Source: an uncultured Clostridia bacterium (GTDB lineage: Bacteria; Bacillota; Clostridia; Peptostreptococcales; Anaerovoracaceae). From it: DNA of 10,071 nt. Below, piece after piece: positions 1 to 6,976 of this stretch (position 1 is its first letter; every line of letters starts with the position of its first letter). The notes below the pieces were generated by a model. It was not told the DNA's origin and did no database searches. It saw nothing but the letters and a program-made list of their open reading frames with translations. The translations under genes were made by a program, and so were the position numbers. Location: positions 1 through 10,071 of the forward strand of contig CALIYX010000008.1 in assembly GCA_938049335.1 (NCBI GenBank), given 5' to 3'.

Positions 1-3000
1 TGAGTGCTTATAAACTGATAGAAGATGCCCTCAACTTAAAGGAAACTAAAGTTTTTGATCAGGTTCTCAATCCAGATGGCTCAAAGACAGCAGTTTTAAA
101 TAAAAAGGAGACGATGCTTGCAGGTCAAAAGCAAGAGCTATTAAAAGAAGAATTTAAAAATTGGATTTTCAAAGATATTGATAGAAGAAATCGACTTGTG
201 AATATCTATAATGAACGGTTTAATTCTATACGAAATCGAGAGTATGATGGGTCTAATTTAACCTTTGATGGTATGAGTACGGATATCAGCCTTAGACCAC
301 ATCAAAAAAATGCGATTGCTAGAGTTCTCTATGGAGGAAACACCTTGCTTGCTCATGTTGTGGGAGCAGGTAAAACCTTTGAAATGGTCGCAAGCGCTAT
401 GGAATCGAAGAGGCTTGGAATGTGTAGCAAAACCTTATTTGTCGTTCCTAATCATTTAACTGGACAGATTGGGAGAGAGTTCATGCAGCTTTATCCTTCT
501 GCCACCATCATGGTAGCAGATAAAAAGGATTTCGAGCCTAAAAATCGGAAACGATTTATCGGAAAGATTGCGACAGGCGAGTACGATGCAGTAATTATTG
601 GGCATAGTCAGTTTGAAAAAATTCCAATGTCTAAGGAATATCAACAAAAGCACATTCAAGACCAGATTGATGAGATTATCAATTATGTAGAAGAGTATAA
701 GCATGACAGAAATCAAAATTTTACAGTAAAAGAGCTTCAAAAGACCAGAAAAAAACTAGAAACAAGACTTGAAAAGTTAAATGATGATTTCAAAAAGGAT
801 GATGTTATTACTTTTGAAGAGCTTGGCGTAGATAAGCTGATTGTTGATGAAGCTCATAATTATAAGAACCTATATCTTTATACAAAAATGAGAAATGTTG
901 CAGGTATTGGGCAATCTGAAGCTTTTAAATCATCGGATATGTTTATGAAATGTCGATACATGGATGAAATGACTGGTGGCAAAGGAATTGTATTTGCTAC
1001 AGGTACTCCAGTATCGAATTCAATGACAGAGCTTTATACTATGCAAAGATATTTACAGTACGACACTTTAAAAAAGAATGGATTAGAGCATTTTGATTCA
1101 TGGGCATCAACCTTTGGAGAAACACAATCTGCTTTCGAGTTATCTCCAGAGGGAACAGGCTACAGAGTGAAGACTCGTTTCTCTAAGTTTTATAACCTAC
1201 CTGAGCTTATGAGTATGTTTAAGGAAGTAGCGGATATTCAAACTGCAGATATGCTCAATCTTCCTGTTCCAGAAGCTCATTTTAAAGTTATTAAAACTGA
1301 ACCAAGTGAAGAGCAAAAAGAAATACTAAAGAGCTTGTCTGAAAGGGCTGATAAGGTGCGTAATAAGTCCGTAGAGCCTGAAGAAGATAATATGCTTAAG
1401 ATTACTAATGATGGTAAGAAACTTGCCTTAGATCAGCGTTTAATCAATCCACTGCTTCCTGATAATCCCGACAGTAAGGTCAATGTCTGCGTGAAAAATG
1501 TATTTTCAATATGGGATAAGACGAAAGAGAGTAAGTCAACACAGCTTCTGTTTTCCGATATGTCAACTCCAAAAGGAGATGGAGAGTTTAATATTTACGA
1601 TGATATTAGAGGAAAACTTATGGCAATGGGAATACCGAAAGAAGAAATTGCCTTTATCCATGAAGCAAATTCTGATAAGCAAAAGGATGAACTCTTTGCA
1701 AAGGTAAGAAAAGGCGAAATTCGTATTTTGATGGGATCGACTCAGAAAATGGGAGCCGGCACGAATGTTCAAAATAAGCTGATTGCACTTCATGATTTAG
1801 ATGTCCCATGGCGTCCTTCGGACTTAGAGCAAAGAGCAGGTAGAATTGTAAGACAGGGAAACGAAAATGAGAAAGTAAATATTTATCGTTATGTTACAGA
1901 GAATACCTTTGATGCGTATTTGTGGCAGACCATAGAGAATAAGCAGAAGTTCATTTCTCAGATTATGACCAGCAAGACACCTGTTCGTGTGGCGGAAGAT
2001 GTAGACGAAAGTTCCCTTAACTATGCAGAGATTAAAGCACTTGCAACAGGTGATCCGAAGATTAAAGAAAAGATGGACTTGGATAACGAGGTTACGAAAC
2101 TTAAAATGCTTGAAGCGAACTACAAGTCTAACCGTTACAGATTAGAGGATAAGGTAGCGAAAAATTATCCTGAAGAAATCGCAAGAACGGAAAAACTAAT
2201 TGAAGCTGTTAAGAAAGATATAGTAAGTGTAGAGCCTAAAGCGGAAGGTGAGGAAAAGTTTACTTCCATTACCATTACGGGAGAAAAGATTACCGATAAG
2301 AAATTAGCCGGAGAAAGACTGCTTGAAGCTATTTCAAAGGTTAAAATCAATGAAAGCAAGGTTATAGGCAAGTATAGAAATATGGATTTAGAGGTAAGCT
2401 ATAACTTCTTTACCAATGAACATAACTTTAGCCTAAACGGTGCTGCAAAGCATTCAGGAGAGCTTGGAACAAGTGCAGACGGTAACATTACAAGACTTGA
2501 TAACGCTCTTGAGAAAATGCCTGAGAAATTAAACAGGCTTGAAGAAAAACTTATCAGTACAAAGGAACAACTGGAAAATGCCAAAGAAGAATTAAAAAAG
2601 CCTTTTGAAAAAGCAGATGAGCTAAAAACTAAGGTATTAAGACTTGCAGAACTGAATAAGCTCCTTGATATGGGAGAAGTGGAAGAAAAGAGAAATGATA
2701 ATCCGCTTGTAGAAGATGTAAAAAGGGCAATCATTGATTTCTGCAACAGAGAGTACGAAGAAAATCATAGCTATGATGAATTTAATACCTTGTATCCTGA
2801 TTTGAAGCATATCGGCATCGCCTATACCAATACACCAGATGAAAGGCATGGTATTCAGTATGAGCTTGATTTAGAGGAGAAAACTTGGACGCAGTATATT
2901 GATGATACACCAATCAAAACGGAGAGCTTTGATTACGAGAATAAAGGAGAAAATGAAGCTCTAAGGAATATGAAAAATGAAATAGAAATGTCCTCTTTTA

Positions 3001-3314
3001 GCGATTTAGTTTATGTTGATTCCGAAGATTTAAGAGTAGCAACTGGACTTGATATTGATGATGAAGGAAACTTCTATGATCCACTTTCTAAAGACCTTGA
3101 TAATGATGGAATTGCTGACAGATATGACAATGACTTTAAGGACAGCGATTATTTTGAGTCAACCTATGATGTTGAAGATAATTTGCATACCAAAGAGGAA
3201 GCCACACAGAAAACGGGTGATAAACCATCTATCTTAGGACAGATAAGAGCCTATCAGGAAGAAAGTAAAACAGAAGAAAAACAAACTGCAAAAGAACAGG
3301 AATATGTACGATAA
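1..3314 (+). CDS. SNF2/DEAH-family helicase of an ICE (LtrC-like polyvalent protein), C-terminal part
   Basis: The reading frame is open from nt 3, so the ATG at 114 is internal and the gene begins upstream; 1,103 codons are visible. Helicase motifs occur in order: Walker A GAGKT (nt 363-377), DEAH box (846-857), TGTP motif III (999-1010), and motif VI QRAGRIVRQG (1830-1859). A coiled-coil rich region follows (about 2520-2680), then an acidic segment with a DLDNDGIADRYDND motif (3093-3134) and a Lys/Glu-rich tail. In Tn1549/Tn916-like ICEs such proteins are usually 2,000-3,000 residues with an N-terminal DNA methylase-like region; that part is not in view. The likely role is ATP-driven DNA remodelling or protection of element DNA in the cytoplasm during transfer. 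Helicase family identity is secure; the exact function is inferred. It is followed by an SSB-like gene in the same direction, which fits DNA processing. Confidence 0.9.
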   Translation, partial: SAYKLIEDALNLKETKVFDQVLNPDGSKTAVLNKKETMLAGQKQELLKEEFKNWIFKDIDRRNRLVNIYNERFNSIRNREYDGSNLTFDGMSTDISLRPHQKNAIARVLYGGNTLLAHVVGAGKTFEMVASAMESKRLGMCSKTLFVVPNHLTGQIGREFMQLYPSATIMVADKKDFEPKNRKRFIGKIATGEYDAVIIGHSQFEKIPMSKEYQQKHIQDQIDEIINYVEEYKHDRNQNFTVKELQKTRKKLETRLEKLNDDFKKDDVITFEELGVDKLIVDEAHNYKNLYLYTKMRNVAGIGQSEAFKSSDMFMKCRYMDEMTGGKGIVFATGTPVSNSMTELYTMQRYLQYDTLKKNGLEHFDSWASTFGETQSAFELSPEGTGYRVKTRFSKFYNLPELMSMFKEVADIQTADMLNLPVPEAHFKVIKTEPSEEQKEILKSLSERADKVRNKSVEPEEDNMLKITNDGKKLALDQRLINPLLPDNPDSKVNVCVKNVFSIWDKTKESKSTQLLFSDMSTPKGDGEFNIYDDIRGKLMAMGIPKEEIAFIHEANSDKQKDELFAKVRKGEIRILMGSTQKMGAGTNVQNKLIALHDLDVPWRPSDLEQRAGRIVRQGNENEKVNIYRYVTENTFDAYLWQTIENKQKFISQIMTSKTPVRVAEDVDESSLNYAEIKALATGDPKIKEKMDLDNEVTKLKMLEANYKSNRYRLEDKVAKNYPEEIARTEKLIEAVKKDIVSVEPKAEGEEKFTSITITGEKITDKKLAGERLLEAISKVKINESKVIGKYRNMDLEVSYNFFTNEHNFSLNGAAKHSGELGTSADGNITRLDNALEKMPEKLNRLEEKLISTKEQLENAKEELKKPFEKADELKTKVLRLAELNKLLDMGEVEEKRNDNPLVEDVKRAIIDFCNREYEENHSYDEFNTLYPDLKHIGIAYTNTPDERHGIQYELDLEEKTWTQYIDDTPIKTESFDYENKGENEALRNMKNEIEMSSFSDLVYVDSEDLRVATGLDIDDEGNFYDPLSKDLDNDGIADRYDNDFKDSDYFESTYDVEDNLHTKEEATQKTGDKPSILGQIRAYQEESKTEEKQTAKEQEYVR

Positions 3315-3332
3315 GGGAGGGAAACCTCCCTT
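3313..3332 (+). terminator. Short GAAA-loop hairpin between helicase and ssb-like genes
   Basis: Arms AAGGGAGG (3313-3320) and CCTCCCTT (3325-3332) pair perfectly around a GAAA tetraloop, followed by only four T. The left arm starts inside the helicase stop codon TAA (3312-3314). It could be a weak terminator, an RNA processing or stability element, or a device that sets the ratio of the two proteins. The short T run argues against strong termination. Confidence 0.55.
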
Positions 3333-3354
3333 TTACCATGAAAGGAGATAAAAC

Positions 3355-4014
3355 ATGGATTACAAAACAATTAGAAACCAGATAGAAGATATGGTAAGTG
3401 ATAATCACAAGGACTTTGTTAAGGCGGTTATCAGCATGGAAAAAGGTATCAACGATGAAAGTGCTTTGGATAAGCTCTATGAGGCTTATATGGACAATGA
3501 CACCGTTAATTTACTGCATGAGGAATTTGATTACATGATTGAAGATTTAAGAGAACAGGGGCAGATTAAAGATCTTCCTTATGTTAAGGAAGAAAAGGAT
3601 AATCTTATCAATGTTGTAGGAAATATTGTCGGAGAGGTAGATATAGTAGAAAGGGAAAATAAGAACGGCGAAGCCTTTCAAGTAGTAAACTTCTCTGTGG
3701 CATCTAAAGATGATGAGGGCAATAAGGTATATCATAATTGCTCCGCATACGGAGAAAAGGGTGATATTCCAAAAGACTTTAAGCAGGGAGATTTTGTAAA
3801 ACTCTTTGGACAGATCAGAACTTCCGTTGACGATAACGGCAAGGAACATACTAACATCAGGATACTTTCTTCAAAGCTCTTAAAGGCAAAAGAACAGATG
3901 AAAGGTCGAGATGAAAAGAAAGAGTCTGTGCTTGGAGCTATCAAAAAATATCAGGCTGAAGATAAGGAAAAGCCTAAAGAAAAAAAAGAAACATCAAAAG
4001 AAGCTGAGAGATAA
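3355..4014 (+). CDS. SSB-like single-stranded DNA-binding (OB-fold) protein
   Basis: 219 residues. The start is set by AAAGGAGAT at 3341-3349, six bases before ATG. Residues about 84-175 match the SSB OB-fold pattern: NVVGNIVGEVDIVE, VVNFSVASKD, a Tyr/Cys-rich strand, then FVKLFGQIRTSVDDNGKEH. Residues 1-80 are a helical, acidic extension not found in housekeeping SSB. The C-terminus is Lys/Glu-rich and lacks the acidic DDxxF tip through which cellular SSB recruits partners; it carries instead SVLGAIKKYQAE, similar to the tail of the helicase upstream. The likely role is coating ssDNA during conjugative transfer. It is probably co-transcribed with the helicase and is closed by the terminator at 4022-4059. 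The fold assignment is good; the specific role is inferred from context. Confidence 0.82.
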   Translation: MDYKTIRNQIEDMVSDNHKDFVKAVISMEKGINDESALDKLYEAYMDNDTVNLLHEEFDYMIEDLREQGQIKDLPYVKEEKDNLINVVGNIVGEVDIVERENKNGEAFQVVNFSVASKDDEGNKVYHNCSAYGEKGDIPKDFKQGDFVKLFGQIRTSVDDNGKEHTNIRILSSKLLKAKEQMKGRDEKKESVLGAIKKYQAEDKEKPKEKKETSKEAER

Positions 4015-4021
4015 ACTTATG

Positions 4022-4059
4022 GTCGGTGTGGTCTTGGGACTGCACCGACTCTTTTTTTT
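4022..4059 (+). terminator. Intrinsic terminator after the ssb-like gene
   Basis: GTCGGTG (4022-4028) pairs with CACCGAC (4043-4049). Two G-T wobbles and GTC/GAC (4031-4033 with 4038-4040) extend it to a 12-bp stem with a TTGG loop. The run of eight T at 4052-4059 follows closely. It ends the helicase-ssb transcript just before the convergent relaxase gene. Confidence 0.88.
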
Positions 4060-4066
4060 ATTTGCG

Positions 4067-4101
4067 AAAAAAGGAGATAAAGATTATCGCTCCATCTCCT
4101 T
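4067..4101 (-). terminator. Probable terminator for the mobC-relaxase operon
   Basis: AAGGAGAT (4071-4078) and ATCTCCTT (4094-4101) are perfect inverted repeats. Read on the minus strand the stem is followed by TTTTTTCGC (T run formed by the A run 4067-4072). The left arm lies in the last codons of the relaxase and the 15-base loop holds its stop codon. It is weaker than the facing terminator because the loop is long and the T run overlaps the stem. Confidence 0.5.
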
Positions 4102-5415
4102 ACCCATGTAAATTCCATAATTTTTTCGTATCTTGTAAAGTTCATCCATAGTAGATTTTGAGGAAGAATACTCTTGCATAAGGGTATTCTTTTTTTCTTG
4201 TAATTTATCAAGCTCAGCTAAAATATCCTTTGAATTTGGGAGCTTGGAATAGGATTTTTTAAGTTCTGAAAGGGCATTTTCATATAGGGTAATCTGAGCT
4301 TTGTACTCTTTAAAAAATGACTTATCAGACGGATTTGCCTTATATTCCTTGTAGTATGCCCTGTATTTTTTAACGGTATGAACTTGTTCCATAGTGGCAG
4401 AAAGCTCCTGCATTACCTTATCAATAACCTTGATTTTATCCTGTAAATTTTGCCTTTCATCGGCTGCTTTTTGGATGTACTCATCAAGTTGCTTAACGGA
4501 TTTAATACCTTGTTCTCTGAGAAAGATAACAGACTCAGCCATTGTATGAATGTTATGTTTGGTTGCCCAATATTCGTAGCCTTTGCTTTCTTTTACTTTA
4601 ACATTTGTGTTCATGTCAATAACATTGCCGATGCGTTTTTTGACGGCAGAAGTCTTTATAAACTCTCTTTCTGCAATGCGTTCTTTTAATCTTTCTTCGG
4701 TGTAATCTTCCCCGATTGTTTTAGCCCTTGTAAATCTCGCCTTATCTTTTGACTTAAAAGCAATGTGCTTACCGTATTTGATTTCATAGCCGAGATCTGC
4801 CATCTTCTTTAGAAATTCATCCCAATCCTTAGACTGTTTTATAATTCTGTCAATGTCAAATTGAAGTTTATTTTTCCAAGAAGTACCTTTCTTAGATTGC
4901 TCATTTTCATACCATGACTTACCCTTTGTTTTGTACTTTCTCTTATAGCTCTCGTAGAACTCATCAATCACAGATAGGTTGTTTTCTTTGCATAGCTTGT
5001 CGCTCTGATAACGGATTTGATGATAGCTTTTCTTATTAGACTGGTAGCATCTACCCGTTACCATATTTACATTGTTGAATATGATGTGATTGTGAATATG
5101 TCCTTTGTCTATGTGAGTAGATAAGACAAATTCATACTCATTTTTTAATATCTTTTTACACAGCTCCATGCCAATCTGGTGTGCTATTTCAGGCGTAGTT
5201 TCTCCTGGTAAAAAGGATTGAATAAGATGCCTTGCAAGAACATTTCCCTTTGTTCCTGCATCATTTCGTGTCCTTAAAAATTGTGTATGGGCAGTTTCTT
5301 GATGGCATTTATGAGTGCTGACTAAAATCTGCTCATCTGTTTTATCTCCATTTACAATGTAGTCGATAGCAAGATTAAGAGTCGATTTTATGGGATGTAT
5401 TTTTGTAATAGCCAT
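4084..5415 (-). CDS. MOB_P-type relaxase (MobA/VirD2 family)
   Basis: 443 residues. It nicks one strand at oriT, stays covalently bound to the 5' end and pilots the strand into the recipient. The putative catalytic Tyr19 is in LAIDYIVN. The metal-binding motif HIDKGHIHNH (residues 101-110; His101, Asp103, His106, His108, His110) is complete, and the ARHLIQSFLPGE segment (61-72) is typical of the family. Residues after about 300 are a Lys/Glu-rich coiled coil ending in a basic tail. The length is typical for Tn1549-like relaxases, so it looks intact. The ATG lies two bases after the mobC stop, with GGAAGGTGA in the end of mobC as ribosome binding site, so translation is probably coupled. It is convergent with the ssb-like gene. 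Confidence 0.93.
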   Translation of the reverse strand: MAITKIHPIKSTLNLAIDYIVNGDKTDEQILVSTHKCHQETAHTQFLRTRNDAGTKGNVLARHLIQSFLPGETTPEIAHQIGMELCKKILKNEYEFVLSTHIDKGHIHNHIIFNNVNMVTGRCYQSNKKSYHQIRYQSDKLCKENNLSVIDEFYESYKRKYKTKGKSWYENEQSKKGTSWKNKLQFDIDRIIKQSKDWDEFLKKMADLGYEIKYGKHIAFKSKDKARFTRAKTIGEDYTEERLKERIAEREFIKTSAVKKRIGNVIDMNTNVKVKESKGYEYWATKHNIHTMAESVIFLREQGIKSVKQLDEYIQKAADERQNLQDKIKVIDKVMQELSATMEQVHTVKKYRAYYKEYKANPSDKSFFKEYKAQITLYENALSELKKSYSKLPNSKDILAELDKLQEKKNTLMQEYSSSKSTMDELYKIRKNYGIYMGKEMER

Positions 5416-5417
5416 TA

Positions 5418-5774
5418 TTATTCACCTTCCGTTTCAGATGTTCTTTTCAGAAGTAGTGAATGAATTTGCCATAACTCTTTTGAGAAATGTTCAATCTGCT
5501 TTTTAATATCGTTTATATCGTCTTTATAGATTATGCCTGTCGAATTTACTCGCTTTGCAATCTGATTGATGTTGTTTGTAGCGTTGGAAAGTAATCCTTG
5601 TAAATCTCGAAAAGGCTTTAAATCTACTTGATATATTTCCTTTTCTAAAACGCATTTGCGGATAAAATGACTCATATTTCTGCACTTTGCAAGTTTCCTT
5701 TTCTCTTCAAAAAGAGCTTTTTCTTCTTCGGTTAATTTAATTTCAAGTCGTTCATTTCGTATCCTATTTGCCAT
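5418..5774 (-). CDS. mobC: MobC-family relaxosome accessory protein
   Basis: 118 residues. The ATG is preceded by AAAGGAGG at a spacing of about eight bases on the minus strand. The N-terminal part (NERLEIKLTEEEKALFEEK...NMSHFIRKCVL) fits a ribbon-helix-helix DNA-binding fold: a short basic strand followed by two helices. Residues 63-77, LSNATNNINQIAKRV, are the MobC signature. MobC proteins bind oriT and help the relaxase open DNA at the nick site. It is the first gene of a two-gene operon with the relaxase, directly downstream of the repeat-rich candidate oriT, which agrees with that job. Length is normal and no damage is visible. Confidence 0.9.
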   Translation of the reverse strand: MANRIRNERLEIKLTEEEKALFEEKRKLAKCRNMSHFIRKCVLEKEIYQVDLKPFRDLQGLLSNATNNINQIAKRVNSTGIIYKDDINDIKKQIEHFSKELWQIHSLLLKRTSETEGE

Positions 5775-5799
5775 AGGTAATTCCTCCTTTATATGTATT

Positions 5800-5945
5800 T
5801 CGGGGTCTTAGGGTTCTCCCTAACAAGCTAAAAATTGATAAAAAAAGAAGCAGATCCCCAAGGGCTGCTTCGTCAATTTTCCGTAAGTGTCCGTACACTT
5901 ACTGTGCTTGCTACAAAAGAATAATTAGAGTAGCAAGCGTTAAGC
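5800..5945. other. Candidate oriT: cluster of inverted repeats upstream of mobC
   Basis: The non-coding gap 5775-6068 holds four separate inverted repeats: TTAGGG/CCCTAA (5808-5813, 5818-5823); GAAGCAG/CTGCTTC (5847-5853, 5865-5871) with outer arms AAAATTGA/TCAATTTT (5831-5838, 5873-5880); GTAAGTGT/ACACTTAC (5883-5890, 5895-5902); and GCTTGCTAC/GTAGCAAGC (5906-5914, 5930-5938). Transfer origins usually sit beside the mobC-relaxase genes and contain such repeats as binding sites, so this is the best oriT candidate here. I do not recognise a nick-site consensus, so the position of nic is not assigned. Confidence 0.5.
5831..5880 (-). terminator. Terminator-like hairpin in the mobC leader (possible attenuator)
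   Basis: On the minus strand GAAGCAG and CTGCTTC form a 7-bp stem followed directly by TTTTTTATC (A run 5841-5846 on the plus strand), the classic intrinsic terminator form. It lies between the predicted mobC promoter (near 5967) and the mobC start (5774), and I see no promoter after it, so mobC expression would depend on read-through. Outer arms AAAATTGA/TCAATTTT can extend the hairpin across the T run. Confidence 0.5.
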
Positions 5946-5966
5946 AAGTTTTAAATTTATGATTAT

Positions 5967-5975
5967 ATTATACCA
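5967..5975 (-). promoter_or_regulatory. Predicted promoter for mobC-relaxase (extended -10)
   Basis: The minus strand reads TGGTATAAT (5975-5967), a perfect extended -10 element. No good -35 hexamer stands at 16-18 bases, which extended -10 promoters can tolerate. Transcription would start near 5960 and give a leader of roughly 185 bases through the whole repeat cluster. Confidence 0.5.
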
Positions 5976-5993
5976 CAGTTATTGGAATTAAGC

Positions 5994-6023
5994 TTGATAA
6001 AATAGTTAAATTTATAGTATAAT
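5994..6023 (+). promoter_or_regulatory. Predicted promoter for the HTH-response regulator-kinase operon
   Basis: TTGATA (5994-5999) and a perfect TATAAT (6018-6023) are 18 bases apart, a sigma-A type promoter about 45 bases before the GTG start at 6069. It is divergent from the mobC promoter. Inverted repeats AATTTAT (6009-6015) and ATAAATT (6022-6028) bracket the -10 and could be an operator. Confidence 0.65.
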
Positions 6024-6068
6024 AAATTATCCTATTTGTTAAAGAATAACTAGTAAAAGGAGTATATA

Positions 6069-6296
6069 GTGCTAAAGAATAATATAGAACTTGATGTAAA
6101 GACAAAATGTATTGAAGCGGGAATAACACAGGTAAAGTTAGCTCAGCAAATTAAGACATCTGCGCCGTATGTAAATCGAGTTATTCGTAACAAAGAATCT
6201 ATTGTCAACAACACATTTGTAAAAATGATGGAAGCTTTGAACTACGATATTGAGATAAGGTATATAAGGCGCAGTGAATGTGATTACAGTAAATAA
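6069..6296 (+). CDS. Small HTH (XRE/Cro-like) DNA-binding protein
   Basis: 75 residues. It starts with GTG, supported by AAAGGAG at 6056-6062 with a six-base gap; no in-frame ATG is better placed. The first 60 residues form a helix-turn-helix of the Cro/CI type: EAGITQVKLAQQIKTSAPYV followed by NRVIRNKESI as the recognition and capping helices. The C-terminal IEIRYIRR may be a short strand for dimer contact. There is no sensor or catalytic domain, so it is likely a simple repressor or activator. Its position, first gene after the divergent promoter shared with mobC, suggests it controls its own operon and perhaps the relaxosome genes. The response regulator gene follows after 20 bases, so the three genes are probably one transcript. 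Confidence 0.8.
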   Translation: MLKNNIELDVKTKCIEAGITQVKLAQQIKTSAPYVNRVIRNKESIVNNTFVKMMEALNYDIEIRYIRRSECDYSK

Positions 6297-6316
6297 TAAT
6301 TGTGGAGGTAATTACT

Positions 6317-6973
6317 ATGAAAAGTAAAATATATATTATCGAAGATGATAAATCAATAAATCGAGGGATAGAACTCACACTTGGAAAAGAAAAATATGAG
6401 TTTAGAAATTTTTACAATTTATCGGATGTTAGAGATATAAATGATGCAGATCTTTTTATATTAGATATAAATCTTCCGGATGGAAATGGATTGGATTTTC
6501 TTAAAGTGATTAGAAAACAATCAAAAAAACCATTACTAATCTTGACTGCAAATGACACGGAAATTGCGGAAGTAGAAGGCCTTCAGTTTGGTGCGGATGA
6601 TTATGTAACTAAGCCATTTTCTCTAATGGCATTAAGGTTAAGAATAGAAAAACTTTTGTCTAGAAATACAGAAAACACTGCATATAATAAATATGGATTA
6701 GATTTAAATTTTGATGCTTTTGTTTTTAAAAACAATGGTGTTGAATTTGAGCTTAGTAAAACTGAGATTAGATTACTTAAATATTTGGTTGAAAATGAAG
6801 GTATTATCTTATCTAGGGAAAAGTTGATTGATTATGTGTGGCAGAATCAGATGTATGTTGATGAAAATGCTCTTTCTGTAGCAGTAAAAAGACTTCGTGA
6901 TAAGATTGAAAATGGGGAAGTAAAACTTATACACACTATTTATGGAATAGGATATGTTTTCAGAATGGAGTAG
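6317..6973 (+). CDS. OmpR/PhoB-family response regulator
   Basis: 218 residues. ATG 6317 is chosen over an in-frame GTG at 6302, because the ribosome binding site GGAGG (6304-6308) lies within that longer frame and is eight bases before ATG. The receiver domain (1-115) has the acidic pair Glu9/Asp10, phosphoacceptor Asp50 in FILDINLPDGNG, Thr77 and Lys99 in VTKPF, all intact. The winged-helix DNA-binding domain (about 125-218) has the usual LSKTEIRLLKYLVENEG, ALSVAVKRLRDKI and IYGIGYVF segments. It should be phosphorylated by the kinase encoded three bases downstream and then bind promoter DNA. Targets are not shown by the sequence; close relatives often control ABC transporters for peptide antibiotics, or resistance genes as VanR does. 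Confidence 0.93.
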   Translation: MKSKIYIIEDDKSINRGIELTLGKEKYEFRNFYNLSDVRDINDADLFILDINLPDGNGLDFLKVIRKQSKKPLLILTANDTEIAEVEGLQFGADDYVTKPFSLMALRLRIEKLLSRNTENTAYNKYGLDLNFDAFVFKNNGVEFELSKTEIRLLKYLVENEGIILSREKLIDYVWQNQMYVDENALSVAVKRLRDKIENGEVKLIHTIYGIGYVFRME

Positions 6974-6976
6974 ACG

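Noticed and set aside
114..116. ATG as start of the helicase gene
   Set aside because: The frame is open to the window edge upstream, there is no convincing start context, and the family is much longer; the gene is 5'-truncated by the window.
2399..2746. Minus-strand 115-codon open frame inside the helicase
   Set aside because: Ser/Phe-rich translation of the antisense of a Glu/Lys-rich coiled coil; no start signal.
4450..4689. Plus-strand open frame inside the relaxase gene
   Set aside because: Antisense shadow of a well-supported gene with no ribosome binding site.
6302..6316. GTG at 6302 as start of the response regulator
   Set aside because: It would make the GGAGG ribosome binding site part of the coding sequence. 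ATG 6317 is correctly spaced and matches the usual start of the receiver domain.
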